The notes beneath the pieces are model-generated. The model did no database searches. It had not been told where the DNA came from and worked only from the letters and a program-made list of their open reading frames with translations. Below, piece after piece: positions 36,528 to 45,905 of a stretch of 64,000 nt of DNA. A program made the position numbers and the translations under genes. This DNA is from Variovorax atrisoli 110B (GTDB lineage: Bacteria; Pseudomonadota; Gammaproteobacteria; Burkholderiales; Burkholderiaceae_C), in contig NZ_KB907454.1 in the NCBI RefSeq assembly GCF_000382045.1, positions 248,001-312,000 on the forward strand. Direction: 5' to 3'. The first letter of the stretch is position 1, and every line of letters begins with the position of its first letter.

Positions 36528-36564
36528 GCTGTTTTTTGGCGGCGCACTCCTACGCTCGACGCCC

Positions 36565-37401
36565 ATGTCCTACTGGTCGACAACGCCGCCCCGGCGCGCG
36601 CACATCCTTGTCATCGACGACAACATCGAAGAGCTGCAGTTGCTGCTCGGCGTGTTGCGCGAGGCCGGGCATCGCATCAGCCTGGCGTTCGACGCGCTGG
36701 AGGGCTACCGCCGGGCGACCGCGCTGCAGCCCGACCTCGTGCTGCTCGACGTGCGAATGGGCGCCACCGACGGCTTCACCACCTGCAGGCTGCTGAAGGC
36801 AGACACGACGACCGCGCGCATCCCGGTGATCTTCGTGACCGCTTCCAGCTCGGTGGGAGAGCGCCTCGCCGGCCTCCGCGAAGGCGCGGTCGACTACATC
36901 CTCAAGCCCTTCGAGCCGGCCGAAGTGCTGGCGCGCGTGGCCGTGCACCTGGCGCTCGCGAGCTGCCGTGAGCAGGTGCAGGCCTGCATGGAAGAGGCCG
37001 AGAGCGCGCTGGAGCACGCCAGGAGCGAACCCGCCGCCGACCACGCCGACCGCGTGCTGGCGCGCGCGGTCGAACGGCTGGTGCGCACCGACCTCGCGAA
37101 CGTGCCTGCCCTGCCTGCGCTGGCCGCGAGCGTGGGCACGCACGAGAAGCGCCTGTCGCGCGTGTTCAAGGAGCAGACCGGCCGCACGGTGTTCGAGTTC
37201 GTGCGCGAGGCGCGGCTCGCCGAGGCGCAGCGGCTGCTGGCCAGTTCCGCGCTCAGCGTCGAGGAAGTGGCCCTGGCCGTCGGTTTCTCGGGCGCGGCCA
37301 ATTTCTCGACCGCGTTCCGCGAACGCTTCGGCAGCACGCCGAGCGCGTTCCGCCAGGCCAGGCTGGCGCCGGTCGCGCCACCGTCAGTGCCTTCGGCCTG
37401 A
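36565..37401 (+). CDS. Response regulator with AraC-type DNA-binding output
   Basis: 278 aa. The receiver domain covers residues 12-130, with the acidic pair Asp18-Asp19, phospho-acceptor Asp62 (LVLLDVRMG) and Lys in YILKPFEP. A short helical linker leads to a C-terminal AraC HTH (about 165-270; VFEFVREARLAEAQRLLASS, VEEVALAVGFSGAANFSTAF, GSTPSAFRQ). REC directly joined to AraC is less common than REC-OmpR or REC-NarL. It is divergent from the surface-protein operon and next to a histidine kinase, so this is probably a dedicated pair. Confidence 0.88.
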   Translation: MSYWSTTPPRRAHILVIDDNIEELQLLLGVLREAGHRISLAFDALEGYRRATALQPDLVLLDVRMGATDGFTTCRLLKADTTTARIPVIFVTASSSVGERLAGLREGAVDYILKPFEPAEVLARVAVHLALASCREQVQACMEEAESALEHARSEPAADHADRVLARAVERLVRTDLANVPALPALAASVGTHEKRLSRVFKEQTGRTVFEFVREARLAEAQRLLASSALSVEEVALAVGFSGAANFSTAFRERFGSTPSAFRQARLAPVAPPSVPSA

Positions 37402-37420
37402 CGCGGCACCGGCCAAGGCG

Positions 37421-39781
37421 GTGACCACCCGGGCCCTTCGCGGCGCTTGCTGCACTCACGGCACTCGCGGCGTCCGCGCGCTCCTGCTGTACGCCGTCCT
37501 CTGGCTGATCGCGCTGCCTGCCGCCTGGGCGGACGCGCTGCGCATCGACGACGAGACCCATTGGCCCATCGTGCTCGACACGCGCGTCGAAGTGTTCGAG
37601 GACCCCGGCGCGCAACTCACGTTCGACGAGGTCGACGCATTGCAGGACGGCTCGCCCGAGGGCTTCCAGCCGGGCAGCGCAGCGCGCATGCGCCCGGGCT
37701 TCTCCAGGTCCGCCTTCTGGCTGCGGCTGACCGTGGTGAACGGCAGCACCACCATCCAGCCGCTGCGGCTGGTGCTCGATGCCACCTGGCTGCAGCACGT
37801 CGATTTCCACGTCCGCCGCGAACTCGCGGGCTGGGCCAGCTGGACGCACGAGCGCACGGGTGTGTCGGTGCGCTCCAGCGCCGCCCGCGAACGTGACCGC
37901 GACCGGGTGCCCACGCTGAACCTCGACCTGCGCCCCGGCGAACAGGCGCGGGTGCTGGTGCGCGTGCGCACGGGCAGCAGCGTGAAGCTCGCGCCCAGGC
38001 TGTATTCCGCGGACGCCTGGCGCGCGTCGGAAAGCAGCCATGCGCTGATCGACGGCCTTCTCATCGGCGGGCTGCTGGTGCTGTCGGTGTACTCGCTGTC
38101 GCTGTGGGTCATCTCGCGCAACCTCGCGATGGCGCTGCAGAGCCTGGGCTTCGCGCTCGTGGCGCTCTACGAGAGCACCTACCGCGGCTACGCACGCCTT
38201 GCGCTGTGGCCCGACAGCATCGAGTGGAGCTACCGCGCGGCCGGCGTGACCGCAGGCTGCTGCGTGCTGTCGCTGATGTGCTACCTGTACACCCTCTCGC
38301 GCCGCGGGCCGGTGCGCGTGCCCGCGCTGCCGTGGCTCCTGGGGCTCGCGGCGGGGCAATGCGTGGTGGTGCTGGGCACGCTCTTCGGCTCCTACCCGCT
38401 CTTCGCGACGGCGGGCACGATCAGCGCGCCGCTGGTGGTGGTCTCGCTGACCGTGAGCGCCTTCCTCTACATGCGCCGCTCGGGGCCGGGCGGGCGGCTG
38501 GCCTTTCCGGTGATGAGCATCGTCGCCGTCGGCGTGTGCCTGCGGCTGGTCGAACTGGTGGCGCCTGCCCACGTGGTGCGCGGATTCGATGCCTATGCGC
38601 TGGGCTTTCCGGGCCTGCTGCTCGGCCTGGTGGCATTGGCGGTCTGGGCGCACCACCTGTCGTGGCAACGCCATTCCGCCCAGCGCGCGCTGGCGCACTG
38701 GCAGGCGCAGGAGCAGCAGCGGCTGCGCGAAGAGGTGGAGCGCAAGACGCGCGCGCTGAACGCGGCGCTGGAACAGGCCGAGCAGCAGTCGCGCGAGCAG
38801 ACCCAGCTGCTCGCCTACATCAGCCACGACCTGCGCGCGCCGCTGTCGACCATCATCGGCAACGTGCGCCGGCTCGGCGAGGAGGGCAGTGCGCCGCCTG
38901 AACGTCTGCAGGCCATCGAGCGCAGCGCCGCCTACCAGTTCGCGCTCATCGACGACCTGCTGGACTACGCCAGGAGCGAGCTGCTGCCTTTCTCGTTCGA
39001 GGCGAAGCCGGTGCACCTGCGCGCGCTGATCGACGACATCGCGCAGTACGCCGACACGCTCGCGCAGCGCCAGCACAACCGATTCGAGCTCGACGTGCTG
39101 GGCGCGCTGCCCACGGCCGTGTACCTCGACAGCAAGCGCTTCCAGCAGCTGCTGCTGAACCTGCTGTCGAACTCGGCGAAGTTCACGCGCGACGGCACGA
39201 TGGGCCTGCGCGTGCAGGCGCGCCCGCGCGAGGATTCATGGCGGCTCGAATTCGACGTGTGGGACAACGGCATCGGCATCGAGAAGGAAGACCAGGCTCG
39301 CATCATGCGGGCCTTCGAGCAGGGTGCGCCCGGCTCCAGCGGCCACGGGCTCGGCCTAGCGATCGCGCGGCGCATCGTGCAGCACATGGGCGGCCGGCTG
39401 CAGCTGGAAAGCCGGCGCAACCTGGGCACGCGCGTGCGCTTCTCGGTGATCGTGAAGGAGGCGCCGAAGGAACTGGTGCCCCCCATCGCGAAGCCGCTGC
39501 AGAGCCCCGCGCTGCCGCTCCTGCCCGCGGCCGCACACACCCAGCCGCGTCGAATGCCGGTGCCCGCCATCGCGCCGCTGCCTGCGACGGTGCGCGACGA
39601 GCTCGAGGCGCTCGCGCGCGACGGCCGCTGGAGCGACCTTCACGACTGGGCCGACAGGCTCGCAGCCGATGCCCGCCATGCCGCGCTGGTCGAAGCGGTG
39701 CGGCACGCGCTGAACCAGCTCGACTTCGAACACATCCGCCTGTTGGCGCGCGCCACGCCCGCGGCGGGCACGGTTGCATGA
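37421..39781 (+). CDS. 7TMR-DISM sensor histidine kinase
   Basis: 786 aa from a GTG start at 37421. A signal or first helix (LLLYAVLWLIALPAAWA) precedes a 7TMR-DISMED2 periplasmic sensing domain (about 45-200; SRSAFWLRLTVVN). Seven membrane helices follow (about 205-415), then a coiled coil (EVERKTRALNAALEQAEQQ). The kinase core has His469 in AYISHDLRAPLS, N-box NLLSNSAKF, DNGIGIEKED and GHGLGLAIARRI. A C-terminal extension of about 100 residues (ATVRDELEALARDGRWSDLH...) resembles tails seen after the ATPase in some DISM kinases. There is no in-chain receiver; the partner is the REC-AraC gene 20 nt upstream. DISMED2 domains are thought to bind carbohydrate-like ligands. Confidence 0.88.
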   Translation: MTTRALRGACCTHGTRGVRALLLYAVLWLIALPAAWADALRIDDETHWPIVLDTRVEVFEDPGAQLTFDEVDALQDGSPEGFQPGSAARMRPGFSRSAFWLRLTVVNGSTTIQPLRLVLDATWLQHVDFHVRRELAGWASWTHERTGVSVRSSAARERDRDRVPTLNLDLRPGEQARVLVRVRTGSSVKLAPRLYSADAWRASESSHALIDGLLIGGLLVLSVYSLSLWVISRNLAMALQSLGFALVALYESTYRGYARLALWPDSIEWSYRAAGVTAGCCVLSLMCYLYTLSRRGPVRVPALPWLLGLAAGQCVVVLGTLFGSYPLFATAGTISAPLVVVSLTVSAFLYMRRSGPGGRLAFPVMSIVAVGVCLRLVELVAPAHVVRGFDAYALGFPGLLLGLVALAVWAHHLSWQRHSAQRALAHWQAQEQQRLREEVERKTRALNAALEQAEQQSREQTQLLAYISHDLRAPLSTIIGNVRRLGEEGSAPPERLQAIERSAAYQFALIDDLLDYARSELLPFSFEAKPVHLRALIDDIAQYADTLAQRQHNRFELDVLGALPTAVYLDSKRFQQLLLNLLSNSAKFTRDGTMGLRVQARPREDSWRLEFDVWDNGIGIEKEDQARIMRAFEQGAPGSSGHGLGLAIARRIVQHMGGRLQLESRRNLGTRVRFSVIVKEAPKELVPPIAKPLQSPALPLLPAAAHTQPRRMPVPAIAPLPATVRDELEALARDGRWSDLHDWADRLAADARHAALVEAVRHALNQLDFEHIRLLARATPAAGTVA

Positions 39782-39902
39782 CGGGTTCATCGGCGTGAGT
39801 CGTTGAACCGCAGGGGCTCGTGCCGCTGCGCAGTCCCGGCGACCGGGAGCTCCGTTGGTGCCGGCTTGATCCGCCAGCGCCCGTGGCCGTCTGCCGTGTG
39901 TA

Positions 39903-41288
39903 TCAGACGCGGCTGCTCCTTTCGAGGATTCGCGAGTTCTGAGCGCATTTCTCCCGGAACTCGGCGCTGATTCGTTCGTCGGCTTCCGCGCTCTCCCAGA
40001 ATGCGAGGGCGGCGCGTGCCGCCAGTTGCCAAAGGCTCTTCTCGGAAGGCAGAGGCAGTTGCGGGGCGTAGGTTCTCGCGGGCAGTTCCACGCCGCGAAC
40101 GGGGGCGTAGGTCATGGGCAGCATGTCGTAGATCGGGGCGAGCTGCAGCGTGGCCTGGTCGTCGACACGAACAGGTTGGAAGGACAGATTGCCGTCGTGC
40201 ATGTCGGTGTTGCCGATGAGCTGACCGAAATGCCCGACAAGATCGATGCGGCGCAGATCTTCCCGCGTGATCCAGCCCCGTTCGACCAGGGGCCGGACGC
40301 CCTCTGCCCACCGGCGTCCGCCGGCGCCGACGAAGGTGGAGTTGAGCGTGCTCCACGAGACGACGGGCGAGCGGCCGAGGGCGCCATGCCTGTCGAACCG
40401 GTCGACCTCCAGGAACGTGCGGCCTCCGAAAAGATGGACTCTGGATTCGGCCACGTCGATTTCGGCGTGAGAGGCCAACGCGCGGGCGGCGAGGTGCTCG
40501 CACACGAGCAGGTCCGACCAGCGCCGGGTGCCCGGCGAATCGTCGGAGCCAGAGAATTTCACGATCACATGCCTGACCTCTCCGGCGACGTGCCGCATGG
40601 CGGTGAACTTTGGAAACTCTCCTCCTGCGGACGAGCCGGCCACGCCGAGCTCCAGCATGTCCGCGGCGATCCGTGGATACGATTTCTGCAGCTGGGCGTT
40701 GCTCAGTCCATGAGGTCCGACCTCGTCTCCGAGCGCCTGGGCCTGTGCAAGCCACTTCCTGGCCGCGGGCTCGCCAACCAGCAGATCGCCGGGGACATCG
40801 GTGCCGAGCAGGGAGAGCACATGCAGCACGTCGTCGTCCGACCATCTCGTCGGGTCGTCGCTCACCTTCAGCAAGCCCGCATGGTGTCGCGCGAAGTTGC
40901 GCCCGAGGAAGCCTTGGGGGCGCATGTCCTGCAACATGTAGGGCAGGCCTTCGAACCAACCCTGTTTCATTTCGTCGTCCAACGGCCAGTCGAAGTCCTC
41001 GGAGAACTCCATCGCCGTGCCCTGGGGATATACGAGGTCGAGCAGGGCGATCTGGTGCTGAACGCCATCGCGATCGATGCGGAAAAGCGGCAGCGGGGCT
41101 TCGTCCCCTCTCAATGCGCGCCGCGCCGCGTAGCTGGTGCGCCTGGCCTTGCCGCGCACGATGACCGTCGTGCCAGCCGCACGAATGGCCCGGCTCAGGG
41201 TGGGACGGCTCACACCCGCAGCGGCGGCAAGGGCGCCCGCCTGAAGAGGGCCCTTGGCGCGCAGGATCGAGAGAGGGTCGGCCGTCAT
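39903..41288 (-). CDS. yjjJ: HipA-family toxin kinase with its own HTH (YjjJ type)
   Basis: 461 aa. An N-terminal winged-helix HTH (about residues 10-60; AAAAGVSRPTLSRAIRAAG) is fused to a HipA-like Ser/Thr kinase. Nucleotide-binding lysines are seen in GEFPKFTA and HVIVKFSG, and the catalytic core in LIGNTDMHDGNLSF followed by the metal Asp in APIYDMLP. This matches E. coli YjjJ, a HipA homologue that needs no separate HipB because it carries the DNA-binding part itself. No antitoxin gene is adjacent. There is no clear ribosome site at ATG 41288. Confidence 0.85.
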   Translation of the reverse strand: MTADPLSILRAKGPLQAGALAAAAGVSRPTLSRAIRAAGTTVIVRGKARRTSYAARRALRGDEAPLPLFRIDRDGVQHQIALLDLVYPQGTAMEFSEDFDWPLDDEMKQGWFEGLPYMLQDMRPQGFLGRNFARHHAGLLKVSDDPTRWSDDDVLHVLSLLGTDVPGDLLVGEPAARKWLAQAQALGDEVGPHGLSNAQLQKSYPRIAADMLELGVAGSSAGGEFPKFTAMRHVAGEVRHVIVKFSGSDDSPGTRRWSDLLVCEHLAARALASHAEIDVAESRVHLFGGRTFLEVDRFDRHGALGRSPVVSWSTLNSTFVGAGGRRWAEGVRPLVERGWITREDLRRIDLVGHFGQLIGNTDMHDGNLSFQPVRVDDQATLQLAPIYDMLPMTYAPVRGVELPARTYAPQLPLPSEKSLWQLAARAALAFWESAEADERISAEFREKCAQNSRILERSSRV

Positions 41289-41391
41289 ATGAAACGATAC
41301 TTTTGACGATTGGCAGAAAAAAACACCAGGAGAAGATCGATTCTCTACTCCTCGGTTGAAACAATCAATGAAACGATTTCTTGTCGTTCAT
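41289..41391. promoter_or_regulatory. Repeated ATGAAACGAT boxes upstream of yjjJ
   Basis: ATGAAACGAT occurs at 41289-41298, abutting the start codon, and at 41368-41377. A related TTGAAACAAT is at 41356-41365. The second box pairs with TCGTTCAT (41384-41391) as an imperfect dyad. They suit autoregulation by the HTH of the YjjJ protein (inference). Confidence 0.45.
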
Positions 41392-41600
41392 CTGAATGCT
41401 GTTCGCCAATTGATCTTTGGGATCGCGCCGCGCCGGCGCATCGCGGGACGAACAAGTGGCTGCTGGTCACGCGACTGCTTGATGCGCGCCGGCCCTGGAA
41501 TGCGCCGAAACAGGATGACCCCGCCTGCGGCTTAGTCGCGGCGGGCACGGAGCTCGATGGTGCCGTCGGATCGGATTCCGCCGGCAGGCACACAGCTTGG

Positions 41601-41862
41601 CTATGCCGAATGGCGAACAGCCTGGCGATGGGATGCCGCGTGCCCGTCCCCCGAAAGCGGGCCACCGGGAAAGCTCGGAATCGCCGCGGCGAGCGCGGCG
41701 GTGTAGGGGTGGCGCGGCCGGTCGAACAGTTCGTGCGAGGGGCCTTCGTCGACGATGCGTCCTTCGCGCATCACCAGCACGCGATCGCATCGGAGGCGGT
41801 GCGGCGCGAATCGAGGCTGTCGTGCGGGTCCTGGAACACCATCTGCACCCGACTTCGCCAGG
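41601..41862 (-). pseudogene. Remnant of an oligopeptide (Dpp/Opp) ABC ATPase with an internal deletion
   Basis: On the minus strand, 41860-41801 encodes RVQMVFQDPHDSLDSRR, the Q-loop region of DppD/DppF-type ATPases. In another frame, 41771-41649 encodes DRVLVMREGRIVDEGPSHEL and HPYTAALAAAIPSFPG, the extreme C-terminal region. The signature, Walker B and switch regions that should separate them are missing, so roughly 100 codons are deleted. Walker A is also absent. It is non-functional. The remaining non-coding stretch from 41392 to 41600 shows nothing recognisable. Confidence 0.7.
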
Positions 41863-41865
41863 GCG

Positions 41866-41960
41866 CGCACGCCGCACCGCATCGCATCGCATCGCACCAC
41901 ACCACACCACACCACACCACACCACACCACACCACACCACACCACACCGTGATGCGATGC
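41866..41960. repeat. Pentanucleotide tandem array (ATCGC)3-(ACCAC)10
   Basis: ATCGC repeats three times at 41881-41895 and ACCAC 10.6 times at 41896-41948. Degenerate five-base units lie on both sides (ACCGC, GATGC). No plausible gene spans it; the minus-strand reading is a Val-Val-Trp-Cys-Gly repeat. It abuts the ABC remnant. Confidence 0.9.
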
Positions 41961-42088
41961 CGCCCAAAGAACAAAAACGGATCAGCGTATGCGGATTCCG
42001 CGCTTCGCTTTTCGGGGCCGCGCCTGAACAATGCGGTGTCTTGCCTTCGAGGTGAGTGTCTCCTCGTCGTATCCGAAGCGACGTTCAA

Positions 42089-42115
42089 CGGGCCCTGCGG
42101 GGCCCGCTTTTTTTT
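42089..42115 (+). terminator. Strong hairpin terminator between the relic region and sfnR
   Basis: A 7-bp stem CGGGCCC / GGGCCCG is followed by eight T. It faces rightwards, where no intact gene precedes it. It also sits just past the 3' end of the leftward sfnR gene, so it may insulate the two sides. Confidence 0.7.
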
Positions 42116-42144
42116 GCGGTGATGAGCGCCGGGGGTGTTCCCGG

Positions 42145-43286
<1,142 letters not shown>

Positions 43287-43290
<4 letters not shown>

Positions 43291-44474
43291 GAGTAGAAGG
43301 TCGGTACGGGGTATTGCTGCTTGAGGGCCCATTCGCCGAGCTCTCGCAGCTTGTAGGCCACGAGGTCGTGCAGGGACTGGGTGCGCAGGTTGCGCCAGTG
43401 GCGGTCCAGCCGCAGGCCGCCGTGCGTGGCGCGCGCGCCGGCCACGTCGAACATGCGCGTACAGATGTCCAGGCCCGTGTTCGTCGCCGCGACCTTGGCG
43501 GTGGCCACGGCCACCGCGACTTCGCCGCGCTCGGGTTCGGTCAGCGCGGGGCCGCGACGCCAGGCCGCATCGAGCCGGTCGGCCGCGCGGTCGGCCAGCG
43601 CGCGCACGCTCTCCAGGCCGACCCAGAAGTCGCCGTAGTGGCCGAGCACGTACGGGTCCTCGTGCATCTGCGCGACCTTGGCCGCGTGCCAGGGGCGCGA
43701 TTCGTGCAGCGTGTAGTGCCTCGCATCGTCGAAGGCCCCTTCCGCGATGCCGAGGTAGATGTTGGCCAGCACGAGCTGCGACACCAGCGGCCGCAGGCAG
43801 GCGAAGGGCGTCGAGAGCGGGCCCGGATCGGCCAGCACCTCGTGCTGCTCGACGCGCACCTTCTCGAAGGTCACGCTGCCGCTGTCGGTCTGCCGCTGTC
43901 CGATGTTGTTCCAGTCGGGTGCCACGAAGATGCCCGAGCGGCCGGTGGGCACCGCCGCGACGATGAAGGCGCCGCTGCCTTCCTCGCGCGCCGAGGCGAT
44001 CAACATCTCCGAGTCGAGTGCGCCCGAGCAGAAGCTCTTCTGCCCGGTGAATTCGCGCCAGCCCTCGCGCGCGCTCGACACCGTACGGTCGTCCAGCGGA
44101 TTGAGCGCATTGCCCCAGAACCACCGCCGGCGCGCGGTCTGCTCGAACCACGGCTGCCATTGCACGGGCCGCGCGAAGAGCCGCACCGTGGCGAGCATCA
44201 GGTGATGGAAGCCGAACACGTGCGCGAGGGAGCTGTCGGCCTGCGCGAGCAGGCGCACGACGTCGAGCGTCTCCCGCCAGTCCGCGCCGCCGCCGCCGAA
44301 TTCGCGCGGAATGCTCAGAGCCAGCAGGCCGCTCTCGCGCAGCGCATCTCGCTCGGCCTTCGGCGTGCCGCCGCGCTCGTCGCGTTCGACCGCGGTCGCC
44401 GCGAAGCGCTGCATCAGGTCGCGGGCAATGTCGCGAGGCCATTCGGAAGCCGTAATGGAAAGAACTGAACTCAC
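43287..44474 (-). CDS. DszC/SfnB-like acyl-CoA dehydrogenase-fold flavin enzyme (copy 1)
   Basis: 395 aa with a GTG start at 44474 (GAGGGTCTGC upstream). The acyl-CoA dehydrogenase fold has [35 protein letters not shown] and the C-terminal [17 protein letters not shown]. That His-Trp-Arg-Asn motif is shared with DszC-type FMNH2 monooxygenases and SfnB, which act on organosulfur compounds, rather than with true acyl-CoA dehydrogenases. It is transcribed leftwards with sfnR and is a paralogue of the gene at 45902-47092. The substrate is unknown. Confidence 0.82.
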
Positions 44475-44506
44475 GCAGACCCTCGGTGATGTGCAGGCAG
44501 CAGGGT

Positions 44507-44522
44507 TGCTGCGCCAGCAGCA
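44507..44522. promoter_or_regulatory. 16-bp dyad, candidate SfnR enhancer site 1
   Basis: TGCTGCGCCAGCAGCA fits TGCTG-N6-CAGCA exactly. It lies 33 nt upstream of the leftward flavoprotein-sfnR start and 176 nt before the ssuD -24/-12 element. Confidence 0.55.
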
Positions 44523-44579
44523 TGTTCGCGGCGACGACGCGCGCCGCCAACGATGCGATCCGTATATCGATCCTTGTTT

Positions 44580-44595
44580 TGCTTCCATGGCAGCA
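44580..44595. promoter_or_regulatory. 16-bp dyad, degenerate candidate SfnR site 2
   Basis: TGCTTCCATGGCAGCA differs from TGCTG-N6-CAGCA at one position. Confidence 0.35.
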
Positions 44596-44641
44596 GCATG
44601 GGTGTGCCGATGCGCCGGGTGCAGCAGGTCTGGTGCTCGGC

Positions 44642-44657
44642 TGCTGCTGGAGCAGCA
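44642..44657. promoter_or_regulatory. 16-bp dyad, candidate SfnR enhancer site 3
   Basis: TGCTGCTGGAGCAGCA fits TGCTG-N6-CAGCA exactly and is a fully symmetric 16-bp palindrome apart from the central step. Confidence 0.55.
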
Positions 44658-44697
44658 GAAATCAAGTACTTCGGCGTGTTTTCGCAGGCAGGGCGAC

Positions 44698-44713
44698 TGG
44701 CACGCTAACTGCT
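44698..44713 (+). promoter_or_regulatory. Candidate sigma-54 promoter for ssuD
   Basis: TGGCAC-GCTAA-CTGCT keeps the invariant GG and GC at the correct 10-nt separation. Transcription would start at or next to the ssuD ATG (44724), so the mRNA would be almost leaderless. That is a point against the site. Confidence 0.4.
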
Positions 44714-44723
44714 GAATCGCCTC

Positions 44724-45905
44724 ATGCAACTTTTCTGGTTTCTCCCCACGCACGGCGACAGCCGCTACCTCGGCACCTCGCGCGGCGCGCGCACAGTGAG
44801 CCACCGATACCTGCGGCAGGTGGCGCAGGCCGCCGACGAACTTGGCTACGAAGGCGTGCTGATCCCGACGGGGCGCTCCTGCGAGGACTCGTGGGTGGTC
44901 GCATCGTCGCTCGCGGCGCAGACCGAGCGGCTCAAGTTCCTGGTCGCGATCCGTCCCGGCATCATCTCGCCCACGGTTTCCGCGCGGCAAGCCGCGACGC
45001 TCGACCGTTTCTCCGACGGCAGGCTGCTCATCAACGTGGTGACCGGCGGCGACCCCGACGAGCAGCATGGCGACGGCAGCTTCCTCACGCACGCCGAGCG
45101 CTATGAAGTGACCGATGAATTCCTGCGCATCTGGCGCGGCGTTGCCGCCGGCGAGACCGTCAACTTCTCGGGCAGGCACCTGCGCGTGGAGAACGCGAAG
45201 ACGCTCTACCCACCGGTGCAGAAGCCCTATCCGCCGCTGTGGTTCGGCGGTTCGTCGGATGCCGCGATCGCACTCGCGGGCGAGCAGGTCGACGTGTACC
45301 TCACCTGGGGTGAGCCGCCGGCCGACGTGGCCGACAAGATCGCGAAGGCCCGCGCAGCTGCGGCGAAGCATGGCCGCACGCTGCGCTTCGGCATCCGGCT
45401 GCATGTGATCGTGCGAGAGACCAGCGAGGCGGCGTGGCGCGCCGCCGACGAACTCATTTCCTACGTGACCGACGACATCATCGCGGCCGCGCAGAAAGCC
45501 TTCTCGCGCTTCGACTCGGTGGGCCAGCAGCGCATGGCCGCGCTCCATGGCGGGCGGCGCGACAGGCTGGAGGTGTCGCCCAACCTGTGGGCGGGCGTGG
45601 GCCTCGTGCGCGGGGGTGCGGGCACGGCACTCGTGGGCAGTCCCGAGGAGGTGGCGGCGCGCATCAAGGAGTACGCGGCACTCGGCGTGGAGACCTTCAT
45701 CTTCTCGGGCTACCCGCATCTGGAGGAGGCGTACCGCGTGGCAGAGCTGCTGTTCCCGCTGCTGCCGCTCGACCACGTACGCCCTGCAGGGCACGCCAAC
45801 ATCACTGGGCCGTTCGGCGAAGTCATCGCCAACGACATCGTGCCGCCTTCCTCGCAGGCCGTGCAGGTTGCGCCGGGGGCAGCGCGCGAGAAGGCGGCCG
45901 CATGA
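44724..45905 (+). CDS. ssuD: FMNH2-dependent alkanesulfonate monooxygenase
   Basis: 393 aa bacterial-luciferase (LLM) fold. It releases sulfite from alkanesulfonates using FMNH2 and O2 when sulfate is scarce. The chain matches SsuD end to end: [54 protein letters not shown] and [11 protein letters not shown]. The catalytic Cys (GRSCED, about residue 53) and the Arg-rich lid region are present. FMNH2 would come from MsuE encoded downstream. It shares a 4-bp ATGA overlap with the next gene. Confidence 0.93.
   Translation: MQLFWFLPTHGDSRYLGTSRGARTVSHRYLRQVAQAADELGYEGVLIPTGRSCEDSWVVASSLAAQTERLKFLVAIRPGIISPTVSARQAATLDRFSDGRLLINVVTGGDPDEQHGDGSFLTHAERYEVTDEFLRIWRGVAAGETVNFSGRHLRVENAKTLYPPVQKPYPPLWFGGSSDAAIALAGEQVDVYLTWGEPPADVADKIAKARAAAAKHGRTLRFGIRLHVIVRETSEAAWRAADELISYVTDDIIAAAQKAFSRFDSVGQQRMAALHGGRRDRLEVSPNLWAGVGLVRGGAGTALVGSPEEVAARIKEYAALGVETFIFSGYPHLEEAYRVAELLFPLLPLDHVRPAGHANITGPFGEVIANDIVPPSSQAVQVAPGAAREKAAA

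Noticed and set aside
41881..41948. CRISPR-like array
   Set aside because: The unit is five bases with no spacers, so it is a simple tandem repeat.
41467..41967. A protein with Val-Val-Trp-Cys-Gly repeats
   Set aside because: It is simply the translation of the ACCAC array joined to ATPase debris, without a ribosome site or conservation signal.
44475..44560. A sigma-54 promoter for the leftward flavoprotein-sfnR operon
   Set aside because: I found no GG-N10-GC arrangement on the minus strand in this interval. A sigma-70 or CysB-type promoter is more likely but not visible to me.
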